Shown in pieces: positions 42,720 through 51,418 of a stretch of 64,000 bases of DNA. The DNA comes from Neoroseomonas marina. Lineage in GTDB: Bacteria > Pseudomonadota > Alphaproteobacteria > Acetobacterales > Acetobacteraceae. The number at the start of each line of letters is the position of its first letter. Position 1 is the stretch's first letter. The translations under genes were made by a program, and so were the position numbers. Location of the stretch: positions 1-64,000 of the forward strand of contig NZ_JABBKX010000009.1 in assembly GCF_012927745.1 (NCBI RefSeq), in the 5' to 3' direction. The notes beneath the pieces are model-generated. The model searched no databases and was not told the origin of the DNA. It was given only the letters and a program-made list of their open reading frames with translations.

Positions 42720-45118
42720 GGCGTCGCCTGCGCCGCGCGGCTTGGCTGCTACTGGTGCTGATGCTGCTTGGCGGCAGCGCGATCGCCGCTCTGCAGGCGA
42801 TGATCGCGCGCGGCGCCTTCACCGCGCGGGTCGACGCCGCGCTCGAACATGCGACCGGCCGGGCGGTCAGCCATGGCGGCATCCAGGTCAGCCCCGGCCT
42901 GCGGCCGCGCATCGTGCTGACGGATGCGACGGTTGCGAACATTCCCGGCGGCTCACGCCCCGACTTCGCGCGCATCGGGCGGCTCGAGGTGACGCTCGCG
43001 CTGATCCCGCTGCTCTCGGGCCATGTGGAGATCGACAGCCTGCGGCTGGCCGATGCCGACCTCATCCTGGAACGGAATGCCGAGGGCCGACCCAATTGGG
43101 TGTTCGGTGGCGGCGGTGGCGGCGGCATCGGCGTCCCGACCGTCGACATCGCCGATACGCGCATCACCTTGCTGCATGGGCCGGTGCGCGACATCCGCGT
43201 CGAGCGTCTGCGTCTGGAACGCGAGGCGCCGCACGATCCGCTGGAATTGCGCGGCCATGTGCGGCTCGACGGAGAAGCGCTCACGTTGAATGCCCGGCTC
43301 GGCCCGGAGGCCGACGGCATCCTCCCGCTCGCCGCAGACATCGCGGGCGACGGGCTGCGCCTCATGCTCGAAGGGTCCTGGCCACGGCACAGCGGAACGC
43401 CCGGCTGGGCACTGGCGGCGGAGGCCGAGCTGAACGCCGCCGCGGCGCGGCGCCTGGCGACGCGCTTCGGGCACGACCTGCCGGTGGCGGGGCCACTGAC
43501 GCTGAAGTCGCGCCTCGCGCCGGGCAGTCCCCGGCCGTCCATCAGTGATCTCACGGTGCGGCTCGGCCCGACGGACGCGGCGCGCCTGCTGCCGGGATTG
43601 CGCGTGACGCGGGCGGAACTGCGCGCGGCGTCCTTCGACGATCCGGCGCAACTGAGCGCCCAGGGCGTGCGCAACAGCGCGGACCTGGGGCTGACGGCCA
43701 CCTTGCCGTCGCCGCGTCGGATGCTCGAAGCCGCGACCGAGGAGGCGCTGCCGGTCGAAGCCACCGTCATCTCGGGTCGGTCCAGGCTCGTGCTGCGCGG
43801 CGAAGTGCGCACCGATCGCCCCCTTGGCGACGCAGTCCTTGCCGCGCAGCTGACCACGCCGGATGTCGCGTCGGTCGGCCCGGTGCTCGGCGTCGGCCTG
43901 CCGCGCCTGGCCGGCGTGACGGCCGAAGCGCGCATGTCGGGCCTCTTCACCCGCACGCTGCGCCTGCGGGACCTGCGCCTGGCGGCGGACGGTATCGAGG
44001 CGGACGGCAATCTCGATATCGGCTTCGGTGCGCGGCCGACCTTCCGTGGGGATGTCTCGGCGCGACGCCTCGACCTCGATCGCCTCGGCGGCGGCGGTTC
44101 CGCGCCGACGCGCCGGACCGAGCGTGTCATCCCCGATCATCCCCTGCCGATCGCCTGGCTGCGCGGCGCGGACGCGGATCTGCGGTTGTCGGCGGCGGTT
44201 CTTGTCGCCGGCGGGACCACCTGGCGCGACGCACGCGCGACCGTCGCCCTGGCCGGCGGGCGGCTCACGCTCGATCCGCTCGCCGTGACCATGCCGGGCG
44301 GGCCGGTCTCCGGGCGGTTCGCCATCGACGCCGCAGCGGCATCGCCACGGACCAGCCTGTCGATCCGCAGCCTCGGACGCGGCCTCGACCTGTCGGCCAT
44401 GCGGCGCGCCTTCGGCATGCCGGCGGGCTTCGAAGGCACGGCCGAGCTCGCGCTGGACCTTCACGGAACGGGCACGACGACGCGGGCGCTTGCGGCCAGC
44501 CTCGGCGGTGAACTGGGCGTCGCCATGCTGGGCGGACGTTTCACCGGAGCGACGGCGCTGCGCATCGGGCCTCACCTCGCGCGCGCCCTGATGCCCCGCG
44601 GCACGCCGGCGGATGGGCTGGCGCTGCGCTGCCTCGCCATCCGGCTGACCGCGGAGGCTGGCCTCGCGCATAGCCAGGCGCTGCTGATGGAAGGCGAGTT
44701 CGGCAAGATCGAAGGCAGCCTCGCGCTGAACCTGCGCGACGAGACGATCGCGGCGCGCCTGCTGCCCGACGTCCGCGTCCTCGGCGTCACGGTGCGCGCG
44801 CCGGTGGCCGTCGGTGGCACGCTGGCCGATCCGCGCATCGGCGTGGAGCCCGGCGCCGCCTTCGCGCGGGTGGCGGGCGACACGGTGGCGAACCGGCTGT
44901 GGCGCAGCAGCACGGTGGAGTTCCTGCGCGGCGCGACGGGCAGCACGCCGCCGGGCGGCGATTGCGGGGCGGCGCTCACCCTCGCGCGCCTCGGCCGCGG
45001 GGGCGCGATGCCCGAGGCTGCCGCGACGCCGATCCCGCTGGTGCCGCGCGAATTGCAGGGCGCCGCGCAGGACGTGGTGCGCGGAATCGGCGGCTTGCTC
45101 GGCGGCCGGCGGCGCTGA
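42716..45118 (+). CDS. AsmA-family envelope protein
   Basis: An 800-residue protein with one N-terminal membrane helix (AWLLLVLMLLGGSAIAALQAM) and a long periplasmic, beta-rich body. The N-terminal AsmA domain shows the typical VSHGGIQVSPGLRPRIVLTDATVANIPGGS and IGRLEVTLALIPLLSGHVEIDSLRLADADLILER; the C-terminal AsmA domain has RLLPDVRVLGVTVRAPVAVGGTLADPRIGVEPG. AsmA-like proteins are thought to move or organise phospholipids between the membranes. The start (ATG 42716) overlaps the last antiporter gene by 4 bp, making it the end of a nine-gene array. Confidence 0.88.
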   Translation: MRRRLRRAAWLLLVLMLLGGSAIAALQAMIARGAFTARVDAALEHATGRAVSHGGIQVSPGLRPRIVLTDATVANIPGGSRPDFARIGRLEVTLALIPLLSGHVEIDSLRLADADLILERNAEGRPNWVFGGGGGGGIGVPTVDIADTRITLLHGPVRDIRVERLRLEREAPHDPLELRGHVRLDGEALTLNARLGPEADGILPLAADIAGDGLRLMLEGSWPRHSGTPGWALAAEAELNAAAARRLATRFGHDLPVAGPLTLKSRLAPGSPRPSISDLTVRLGPTDAARLLPGLRVTRAELRAASFDDPAQLSAQGVRNSADLGLTATLPSPRRMLEAATEEALPVEATVISGRSRLVLRGEVRTDRPLGDAVLAAQLTTPDVASVGPVLGVGLPRLAGVTAEARMSGLFTRTLRLRDLRLAADGIEADGNLDIGFGARPTFRGDVSARRLDLDRLGGGGSAPTRRTERVIPDHPLPIAWLRGADADLRLSAAVLVAGGTTWRDARATVALAGGRLTLDPLAVTMPGGPVSGRFAIDAAAASPRTSLSIRSLGRGLDLSAMRRAFGMPAGFEGTAELALDLHGTGTTTRALAASLGGELGVAMLGGRFTGATALRIGPHLARALMPRGTPADGLALRCLAIRLTAEAGLAHSQALLMEGEFGKIEGSLALNLRDETIAARLLPDVRVLGVTVRAPVAVGGTLADPRIGVEPGAAFARVAGDTVANRLWRSSTVEFLRGATGSTPPGGDCGAALTLARLGRGGAMPEAAATPIPLVPRELQGAAQDVVRGIGGLLGGRRR

Positions 45119-45143
45119 GGCGCCCGACGGCCCTTCCCGGCGC

Positions 45144-45461
45144 TCAGAAGCGGAAGGACAGGCTCACCGAGCCGAACTGCGTCGTCTCGCGCTGCGTCTG
45201 GAACACGCGCGATCGCGCCGTGAGTGCCGGCGCCGACGCCCGTGATCGCGGTGAGCCGGTCCGGCGGATCGGCGGAGGGCGAGCGCCATGCCGCCTGGAA
45301 GGCGCCTGCACAGTACCGGTCGGTGCCGGCGAGCAGGTCGTTCTCGTAGGTGAAGGTGAAGGTGCCCCATGGTCGCCGGGCACGCGGTCCTCGGTGACGG
45401 CAGGCGTCGCGAACAGGGGCGGCAGCGCGAGTGCCGCAGCGCGACGGCGCGGTCGGGTCAT
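45144..45461 (-). pseudogene. Decayed LpxR-family lipid A deacylase
   Basis: Pieces of an LpxR (DUF2219) protein lie in two frames. From ATG 45461 one frame gives an N-terminal signal-like stretch (MTRPRRRAAALALPPLFATP). Around 45374 a second frame takes over with GTFTFTYENDLLAGTDRYC and AWRSPSADPPDRLTAITGVG, the conserved LpxR N-terminus with its catalytic-region Asn-Asp. The first frame then returns with RETTQFGSVSLSFRF, a proper barrel end with terminal Phe. About 200 residues of the roughly 300 expected are missing. An internal deletion plus frameshifts has destroyed the gene. Confidence 0.75.
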
Positions 45462-45477
45462 GCTTCGAGCCCGGGTC

Positions 45478-46455
45478 CTACTGATAGGGTGCGAAGGCGG
45501 CGGCGGCCGTGCCGGCTCCGCCGCGCAGCGCGAGGCCGAGGAGCAGCCGGGCCTTGAGCCCCGACAGCATCCCCGCCGGTATGGCACCGCGCCGGATCAG
45601 GTCGATCTCGCCGCCGGGATAGCCGTAGGTCTCGGTGAAGACAGGTCCCGCCGCGGAGCGGGAGGCGAGCACGACCGGGATGCGCGTCGCGAGGTCCTCG
45701 ATCGCCTGCGCCGCATCGGCCGGGACGTGGCCGGCGCCCATGCCCTCGATGACGGCACCGGCATAGCCGAGACCCGGCAGCACCGCGAGCATGCGACCGT
45801 CCTCCCCCATCGCCCAGCGGATCAGGGCGATCTCGGGCGGTGCACCCGCCGCGGCGGACAGGACGGGCAGACGCGCGACGCGCCCCAGGATACGGGGGCG
45901 ACCTTCCGCCACCAGGCCGAGAGGCCCTGCCAGAGGCGACGCAAAGGTCGACGGGAGCGTCGTGCTCGTCTTCTGCACGAAGCGCGCGGCGTGGATCTCG
46001 TCATTCAGCACGACCAGCGTACCGAGGCCTGTCGCCTCGTCGCTCGCCGCCACGCGCGCGGCAGCGAGCAGATTGGCCGGACCATCCGCTCCGGGGGCAT
46101 CCGCACCCCGCATGGCGCCCGTGACGACGACCGGCCGGTCGCCGCCGACCAGCAGGTCGAGGATGAAGGCGGATTCCTCGATCGTATCGGTACCCTGGAT
46201 GACGACGGCGCCATCCATGCCGGCGGCGAAGCCTTCCTCGATCCGGCGTGCGACCTGGACCAGGTGACCCGGCCTCAGCGACGGGCTGGGGAGGCGCGCC
46301 GGACTTTCGGCGACGATGTCGGCGACGTCGCCGAGCGCGGGCACCGCATTCACGAGGTCCGCCGCGCCCAGGGTCGGCGCGATGCCGCCCGTCGCGGCGG
46401 GCAGCATCGTGATCGTGCCCCCCAGCGAGAGGACGAGGAGGCGCCTGTGGCTCAC
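45478..46455 (-). CDS. L-asparaginase/glutaminase-family amidohydrolase
   Basis: A 325-residue asparaginase. The first catalytic threonine is Thr14 in LSLGGTITM and the second lies in QGTDTIEE (87-94), both family signatures; DGPANLLAAARVA is also conserved. It releases ammonia from asparagine (possibly glutamine). No signal peptide is visible, so it is probably cytoplasmic. The start is a GTG that overlaps the MFS stop as GTGA; a longer reading upstream would run through the MFS gene. It ends the glsA-MFS-asparaginase operon, 17 bp before the LpxR remnant. Confidence 0.9.
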   Translation of the reverse strand: MSHRRLLVLSLGGTITMLPAATGGIAPTLGAADLVNAVPALGDVADIVAESPARLPSPSLRPGHLVQVARRIEEGFAAGMDGAVVIQGTDTIEESAFILDLLVGGDRPVVVTGAMRGADAPGADGPANLLAAARVAASDEATGLGTLVVLNDEIHAARFVQKTSTTLPSTFASPLAGPLGLVAEGRPRILGRVARLPVLSAAAGAPPEIALIRWAMGEDGRMLAVLPGLGYAGAVIEGMGAGHVPADAAQAIEDLATRIPVVLASRSAAGPVFTETYGYPGGEIDLIRRGAIPAGMLSGLKARLLLGLALRGGAGTAAAAFAPYQ

Positions 46456-48101
46456 GCCGTGGTCTCCTCGCGCCGGCCCGCCCCGCGGCGGGGCTGGATG
46501 CCGTCGGGAATCTCGCCCGGTCTGTAGCCGGGCAGACGGCTCGCCGGAATGATGGCGAGTGCCGCGACCGCGGCCATGATGAGAAGGCCGATCTTGAGGG
46601 CCTGGAGCCGCGCTTCCGTGTTCACGCGGACCGCCTCGGCCACCTGCGCCGGCGCGGCACCGGTCCGCTCCATGATGCCGAGCAGGCGATCGTTCGACAC
46701 GAAGTTGATGCTGTCGAGGTCGATCTGGGAAATCACCGCCGGCGGCAGCTGGGGGTTCTCCGCGATGCGGTAGAGGATGCCGGCGGATAGCAGCCCCACC
46801 AGCAGCGCGCCCGCGACGGCCGTGCCGACGCCAGCCGCGAGGTTCTGGGTGGTGCCGCGCAGCGAGCCCACGTCGCCCGCCAGTTCCTTGGGCGCAGCCG
46901 TGACCAGCACGTTGAACACCAGCGTCACCAGCGCCCCCTGCCCGAGCCCGAAGGTGATCAGCCCGAACATCACCGGGATCGCCGACCAGTCGTTGCGCAC
47001 CACGAAGGCGAGCCAGAGGAGACCGACGATGCAAAGCAGGAAGCCGCCCTGGGCGATGCGGCGCGGCGTCACCTTGTCGTACAGCCGCACCACCAGCATG
47101 GCGGTGAAGAACACGGTCAGGTTGAACGGCATCATGGCGATGGCCGTCTCGATGGGCGTGCGTCCCTGCACGATCTGGATGTAGAGCGGCACGGTGAAGT
47201 TCAGCATGGCCTCGAGCCCGACCACGGTGAACATCGCGTAGACCGCGGCACGTTCCTCGCCCGAGGTGATGACGCGCAGGTCCAGCAGCGGCGTGCCGCC
47301 GCGCTCCGTGACCCGACGGCACCAGGCGATGAAGGTCTGCAGCAGGATCGCGCCGGTGACGATCATCAACGGCGCGGGCGACATGCCGAAGACGTCGAAG
47401 GGTGCCGCGGGGCGGGCGACGCCGAGACCCCAGCGGTTGAGGTTGTTGAAGCCGAAGACGATCATGATGATCGCACAGGCGGCGAGGACGACGCCCACCA
47501 GGTCGATCTTCACCTCGGGCCGCGCTTCCTCCGGCTTCAGGCGAAAGCTGAGCACGAAGACGATGGCGGCCAGCACCACCAGGATGCCGAAGACCGGCCG
47601 CCAGCCGATGAAGGTGCCGAGCATCCCGCCGATCAGGAAGGCGGCGACGCCGGCCCCCGCGCGTGCGGAACCGAGCGCGCCGACCGCGGTCGCCTGCTGC
47701 TGGCCCCGATAGTGATGCGCAATCAGCGCCACCAGGGCCGGGACGATCACCGCGGCCGCGAGACCGGCGAAGAGCTGGGCGGAAAGCATGAAGATCGCCG
47801 CCGGGGCCACGACCATCATCACCTGCGCCAGGGCAAAGACGCCGACCACGACGCGGAACACGGCGGTGGAGCCGAAGCGCTGCACGAGCTTCGCGCCCAG
47901 CATCACGAAGCCGGCCACCGCCAGGGAGTACATCACGATGCCGGTCGCGATGGTCGTCGGCGGCACGCCGAAGCTGTTCACCATCCCGGCGAGCGAGACC
48001 GGCAGCGCCGCCACGTTGAAGGACATCAACACCTGGCCGAGCGCGATCGCGATCATCGGTACCCAGGATTCGCGGGCCTCGGCCCCTGCCGTGCTGCTCA
48101 T
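46452..48101 (-). CDS. MFS transporter, 14-helix DHA2-like
   Basis: A 549-residue major facilitator with about 14 helices, the A-motif-like loop GAKLVQRFGSTAVFR and a soluble region near 190-210 and before the last helix (residues about 455-500). The DHA2 group contains drug and metabolite exporters. GGAG lies 7 bases before ATG 48101; the frame is open upstream into the end of glsA, but that part is not conserved in style. Being placed between two deamidating enzymes, it may move an amino acid or its product rather than a drug. Confidence 0.88.
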   Translation of the reverse strand: MSSTAGAEARESWVPMIAIALGQVLMSFNVAALPVSLAGMVNSFGVPPTTIATGIVMYSLAVAGFVMLGAKLVQRFGSTAVFRVVVGVFALAQVMMVVAPAAIFMLSAQLFAGLAAAVIVPALVALIAHHYRGQQQATAVGALGSARAGAGVAAFLIGGMLGTFIGWRPVFGILVVLAAIVFVLSFRLKPEEARPEVKIDLVGVVLAACAIIMIVFGFNNLNRWGLGVARPAAPFDVFGMSPAPLMIVTGAILLQTFIAWCRRVTERGGTPLLDLRVITSGEERAAVYAMFTVVGLEAMLNFTVPLYIQIVQGRTPIETAIAMMPFNLTVFFTAMLVVRLYDKVTPRRIAQGGFLLCIVGLLWLAFVVRNDWSAIPVMFGLITFGLGQGALVTLVFNVLVTAAPKELAGDVGSLRGTTQNLAAGVGTAVAGALLVGLLSAGILYRIAENPQLPPAVISQIDLDSINFVSNDRLLGIMERTGAAPAQVAEAVRVNTEARLQALKIGLLIMAAVAALAIIPASRLPGYRPGEIPDGIQPRRGAGRREETTA

Positions 48102-48141
48102 CGATCGTCTCCCCCGATTCAGTGCGTGCCGCCCCGGCCCG

Positions 48142-49143
48142 TCATTCGGGCTTCGAGGCGAAGAGGTTGAGTCCCAGGCGCTCCGACAGGAACCGCGTGA
48201 CGAGCTGGCCACGGACGCTGTTGCCGGCGTCGTCGAGCGGCGGCGAGAAGACCCCGAGCCCGCCCTTGCCTGGCGCGATCGTGACAAGCCCGCCGGCAAC
48301 GCCGCTCTTGCCCGGCAGCCCCACCTCGTAGAGCCAATCGCCGGATTGCTCGTAGAGGCCGGCAGTCGCCATCACGGCGAGGATGCGCTTGCAGCGCTCC
48401 GCATCGACGACGCGTTCCTTGGTGACCGGATTCACGCCCCCGTCGGCCAGCGTTGCCCCCATGACCGCAAGGTCGTGCGCCGTGACGTTGAGCGCGCATT
48501 GGCGGGTGTAGATGTCGGTCGCCTCGTCCGGATCCGAGTACATGCGGCCATAGCCCTGGAGTAGCCGCGCGATGCCCTGGTTCCGCTGGTTGGTCGCCGC
48601 TTCGGAAGCGTAGACCTCCTCGTCCATCATGAGGTCGCGGCCGGCGAAGCGGGACAGGCCCTCGCGGATGAAGCGCCAACGTTCCTCGGCATTGGCACCG
48701 GGGGCGAGGCTGGTCGTCGCGATCGCCCCGGCGTTGACCATGGGATTCATGGTGCGGTCGGCGTTCATCTCGATCGCCATCACGGAATTGAAAGGCAGCC
48801 CGGTGGCGTTGACGCCCACCGCCTCGCGCGCCCGCCCGCCGCCCAGCGCCTGGCAGACCAGGGCGAAGACGAAGGGCTTGGAGATCGACTGGATCGAGAA
48901 GGCGTGAGTTGCCTCCCCCACATCGTGCACCGTCCCGTCGGTACCGGCGACGCAGATGCCGAACCAATCGGCCTTCGCCTTGGCGAGCGCGGGGATGTAG
49001 TCGGCGACCTTGCCGTCGGCAACGTCGCGGTAGCGGGCATGGGCTTCCTGCACCAGCGCGGCGACAGCGCCCGTGGGCGGCAGATGGCCGGTCGAGATGG
49101 CGGGCGGGCCGAGGACCTCATCGGCATGCAGGCGGTCATGCAT
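48142..49143 (-). CDS. glsA: Glutaminase (serine beta-lactamase-like fold)
   Basis: A 333-residue glutaminase converting glutamine to glutamate and ammonia. The catalytic SxxK motif is SISK (Ser86 to Lys89) within THAFSIQSISKPFVFAL. Other conserved sites are GLPFNSVMAIE, MNPMVNAGAI, ASEAATNQRNQGIA, YTRQCALNVTAHDLA and PGKSGVAGGLVTIAPGKGGLGVFSPPLD. It is the first gene of an operon with the MFS transporter (40 bp gap) and asparaginase. The 225-bp divergent gap to the cytochrome c gene holds no other feature I can support. Confidence 0.95.
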   Translation of the reverse strand: MHDRLHADEVLGPPAISTGHLPPTGAVAALVQEAHARYRDVADGKVADYIPALAKAKADWFGICVAGTDGTVHDVGEATHAFSIQSISKPFVFALVCQALGGGRAREAVGVNATGLPFNSVMAIEMNADRTMNPMVNAGAIATTSLAPGANAEERWRFIREGLSRFAGRDLMMDEEVYASEAATNQRNQGIARLLQGYGRMYSDPDEATDIYTRQCALNVTAHDLAVMGATLADGGVNPVTKERVVDAERCKRILAVMATAGLYEQSGDWLYEVGLPGKSGVAGGLVTIAPGKGGLGVFSPPLDDAGNSVRGQLVTRFLSERLGLNLFASKPE

Positions 49144-49368
49144 GGGACCGGGTTCCGATCATGTGCCGGGGCGATTCCCGGTCGATTGTCGCAAAAGGCT
49201 AGCAATGGCCCTGCGGAGGCGGATCGACGCTGCGTCCCGCACCTGGACACGGCGTTCCAAAGGCGCGCCCCGAACGGCCGGGGACGGACTCTCGAAAGGG
49301 CAGCACGAGACATGCGCACGCCCCTGCCCTCCGCTAGACTGACGGCATTGCACGGGAACCGGCCGTCC

Positions 49369-50235
49369 ATGTCCATCAGCCATTCCATGCGTCGGGCCGG
49401 GCCCGCCGCCTTCGCGCTGCTGCTGATCGCCGCGGCGACCTTCGGTGCGCGGGCCGCGTCGCTGACGGTCGAGGACGACGCCGCGCGCATCGTCGTCGAT
49501 ACCGCGGATCTGCTGGCCCGGCCCGACGCCACCGAGGTCACCATTCCGGCGGACATCGCCTATGGCGGCACCTCACGCCGCTATCGCGCGGTGCCGCTGA
49601 CAGCCATTCTCGACCTGTTGCCGAACAGGCCCCCGCCTGGGGCGGTCCTCGAGGCCCGCGCGACGGACGGCTTCGCCGCGCAGGTGCCGCTCTCCCTCGT
49701 CCGGCCGCCGACACCGGGTGAGCCGAGCGCCTGGCTCGCGATCGAACCGTCCGACGTGCCCTGGCCGAACGTATCGGGACGCCAGGCCAGCGCGGGACCG
49801 TTCTACATCGTCTGGGAACGGGCGGCGGCCGGACGCATCTCCCCGGAATACTGGCCCTATCAGATCGCCGCGCTGCGGATCGTTGAACCGCCCGCCGTGC
49901 GATGGCCGGAGATCGCGGTCGACGCCGCGCTGCCCGTGGACCATCGCGCGCGGCGCGGTCAGGAAGTCTACACGGCCATCTGCCTCGCCTGTCATCGCAT
50001 GAACGGCGGCGGTGCCGGGGAGATGGGGCCCGACCTCAACCGCCCCATGAACCCGACCGAGTATTTCCAGCCCGAGGCGCTGCGTCGCCTGCTTCGCGAC
50101 CCCGCAAGCGTCCGCACCTGGCCCGAGCAGAAGATGCCGGGCTACGCGGAGGCGGAACTGAGCAATGCCGACCTCGATGCCGTCATCGCCTACCTTGCGC
50201 AGATGGCCGCGCAGCGACCGGTGGGCTCGCGCTGA
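49369..50235 (+). CDS. Periplasmic cytochrome c with N-terminal oxidoreductase-like domain
   Basis: A 288-residue protein with a signal peptide (AAFALLLIAAATFGARA). Residues about 30-190 resemble the molybdopterin/sulfite-oxidase-like fold seen in small periplasmic proteins (VTIPADIAYGGTSRRYRAVPLTAIL, AWLAIEP, GPFYIVWE), without visible cofactor cysteine. Residues 195-285 are a class I cytochrome c with C205xxC208H209 and probable axial Met256 in QKMPGYAEAEL. It should carry electrons in the periplasm. ATG 49369 is used; 49312 and 49387 are in-frame alternatives and none has a strong Shine-Dalgarno sequence. Confidence 0.82.
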   Translation: MSISHSMRRAGPAAFALLLIAAATFGARAASLTVEDDAARIVVDTADLLARPDATEVTIPADIAYGGTSRRYRAVPLTAILDLLPNRPPPGAVLEARATDGFAAQVPLSLVRPPTPGEPSAWLAIEPSDVPWPNVSGRQASAGPFYIVWERAAAGRISPEYWPYQIAALRIVEPPAVRWPEIAVDAALPVDHRARRGQEVYTAICLACHRMNGGGAGEMGPDLNRPMNPTEYFQPEALRRLLRDPASVRTWPEQKMPGYAEAELSNADLDAVIAYLAQMAAQRPVGSR

Positions 50236-50248
50236 CGAGGCGTGCGTC

Positions 50249-51403
50249 TCAGCCGGCGGAGACGAAGGCCTCCGCCCCGCCGTCGATCGCGGGCCGGTTG
50301 GAGAAGAAGCGCGCGGGGCGGAAGGGCTCGAGTTCGGGGGCCGGCGTCTGCCCCACGACCTCGCGCGCGATGAGCTTCGCCATATGCGCCGACAGCGTGA
50401 CGGCGCTGTGCGTCACGGCCAGGTAGTACCCCTCCAGCCCCGGCATCGGCCCGACCGCCGAATAGCCGTCGGCCGGGATCGGCCGCGCGGTGATGCGCAC
50501 CGCCTCCGCCTGCACGTCGCGCAATCCGGGGAAGAGTCGTGACGCCTGGCGGACCATGCTCGTCGCCTGCGGCATGGCGGGGGAGAGTTCCGCATCGAGC
50601 GGCAAGACCGCATCGATGGCGTTGTCGTGCAGCATCAGCCGCCCTGCCCCGTCCGGGCGCATGTCCACCAGCGCCGTCCGCAGCACGTTGCGCAGCGTGA
50701 CGGGCACCGGGGGAGTGAAGGCGAGGAAGCCGACGCGGGGTGCGAGGGGAATGCGCGGCGCGTGATCGCCGCCGACCAGGTCCGCCCAGCGCCCCGCGCA
50801 ATTCACCACGCCATCCGCCGCGATGGCCTCGCCATCCTCCGTCACGACGCCGGTGACGCGGCCGGCGGCCTCCGAGACGGCGACGACGCGCGCGCCAAGC
50901 CGCAGCACGGCGCCGTGCCGCTCGGCCGCGCGCACCATCCATTGTGCGAAGAGCACCGGATCGATCCAGCCTTCCTCGGGGCACCAGGCGACGGTCGGGG
51001 CGTCGATCGCATCGAGAACGAGGTCGGGCTCGAGCTCGGCGAGGCGCGCCGCGTCGATGACCTCCGCAGCGTAGCCCCAGTCCGACAGGCGCGCGACCTT
51101 CGCCGCGAGCGTCGCGCCGTCCTTCGCACCGCTGGCAATCTCGATCCCGCCGCTGCGATGCAGCCATGGCGTCGCGGGGAATTCCTCGGCCAGCGCGAAA
51201 TGCGCCTGCATGCCGGCGACGTTGAGGTCGTGATAGGAACGCGGCGTCTTGTTGCCGGAATTCAGCCAGGCGTAGCTGCAGGACGAGGTGCCGCCGCCCA
51301 CGCGCCCTGCCTCGAGGATCGTGACCTTGCTGCCCGCCTGGGCGAGGCGAAAGGCGACCGAGGCGCCGAGCACCCCGGCCCCGACGACGATGACATGCGG
51401 CAT
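50249..51403 (-). CDS. FAD-dependent amine oxidase/dehydrogenase (DadA/glycine oxidase family)
   Basis: A 384-residue flavoenzyme. It starts with a Rossmann FAD site (VIVVGAGVLGASVAFRLAQAG, then ILEAGRVGGGTS) and ends with the DAO-type C-terminal site (ARPIPADGYSAVGPMPGLEGYYLAVTHSAVTLS). The family oxidises the C-N bond of amino acids and N-alkyl amino acids; sarcosine oxidase, D-amino acid dehydrogenase and iminodiacetate oxidase all belong here. GGAGG precedes the ATG by 6 bases. It is the last gene of the seven-gene leftward operon, 15 bp after the ABC ATPase gene. Confidence 0.87.
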   Translation of the reverse strand: MPHVIVVGAGVLGASVAFRLAQAGSKVTILEAGRVGGGTSSCSYAWLNSGNKTPRSYHDLNVAGMQAHFALAEEFPATPWLHRSGGIEIASGAKDGATLAAKVARLSDWGYAAEVIDAARLAELEPDLVLDAIDAPTVAWCPEEGWIDPVLFAQWMVRAAERHGAVLRLGARVVAVSEAAGRVTGVVTEDGEAIAADGVVNCAGRWADLVGGDHAPRIPLAPRVGFLAFTPPVPVTLRNVLRTALVDMRPDGAGRLMLHDNAIDAVLPLDAELSPAMPQATSMVRQASRLFPGLRDVQAEAVRITARPIPADGYSAVGPMPGLEGYYLAVTHSAVTLSAHMAKLIAREVVGQTPAPELEPFRPARFFSNRPAIDGGAEAFVSAG

Positions 51404-51418
51404 GCTGTTCCTCCCCGT

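Noticed and set aside
45164-45370. A small plus-like open frame inside the 45.1-45.5 kb region as a separate gene
   Set aside because: The translations in this region are only explained together as fragments of LpxR; no single frame gives a plausible protein.
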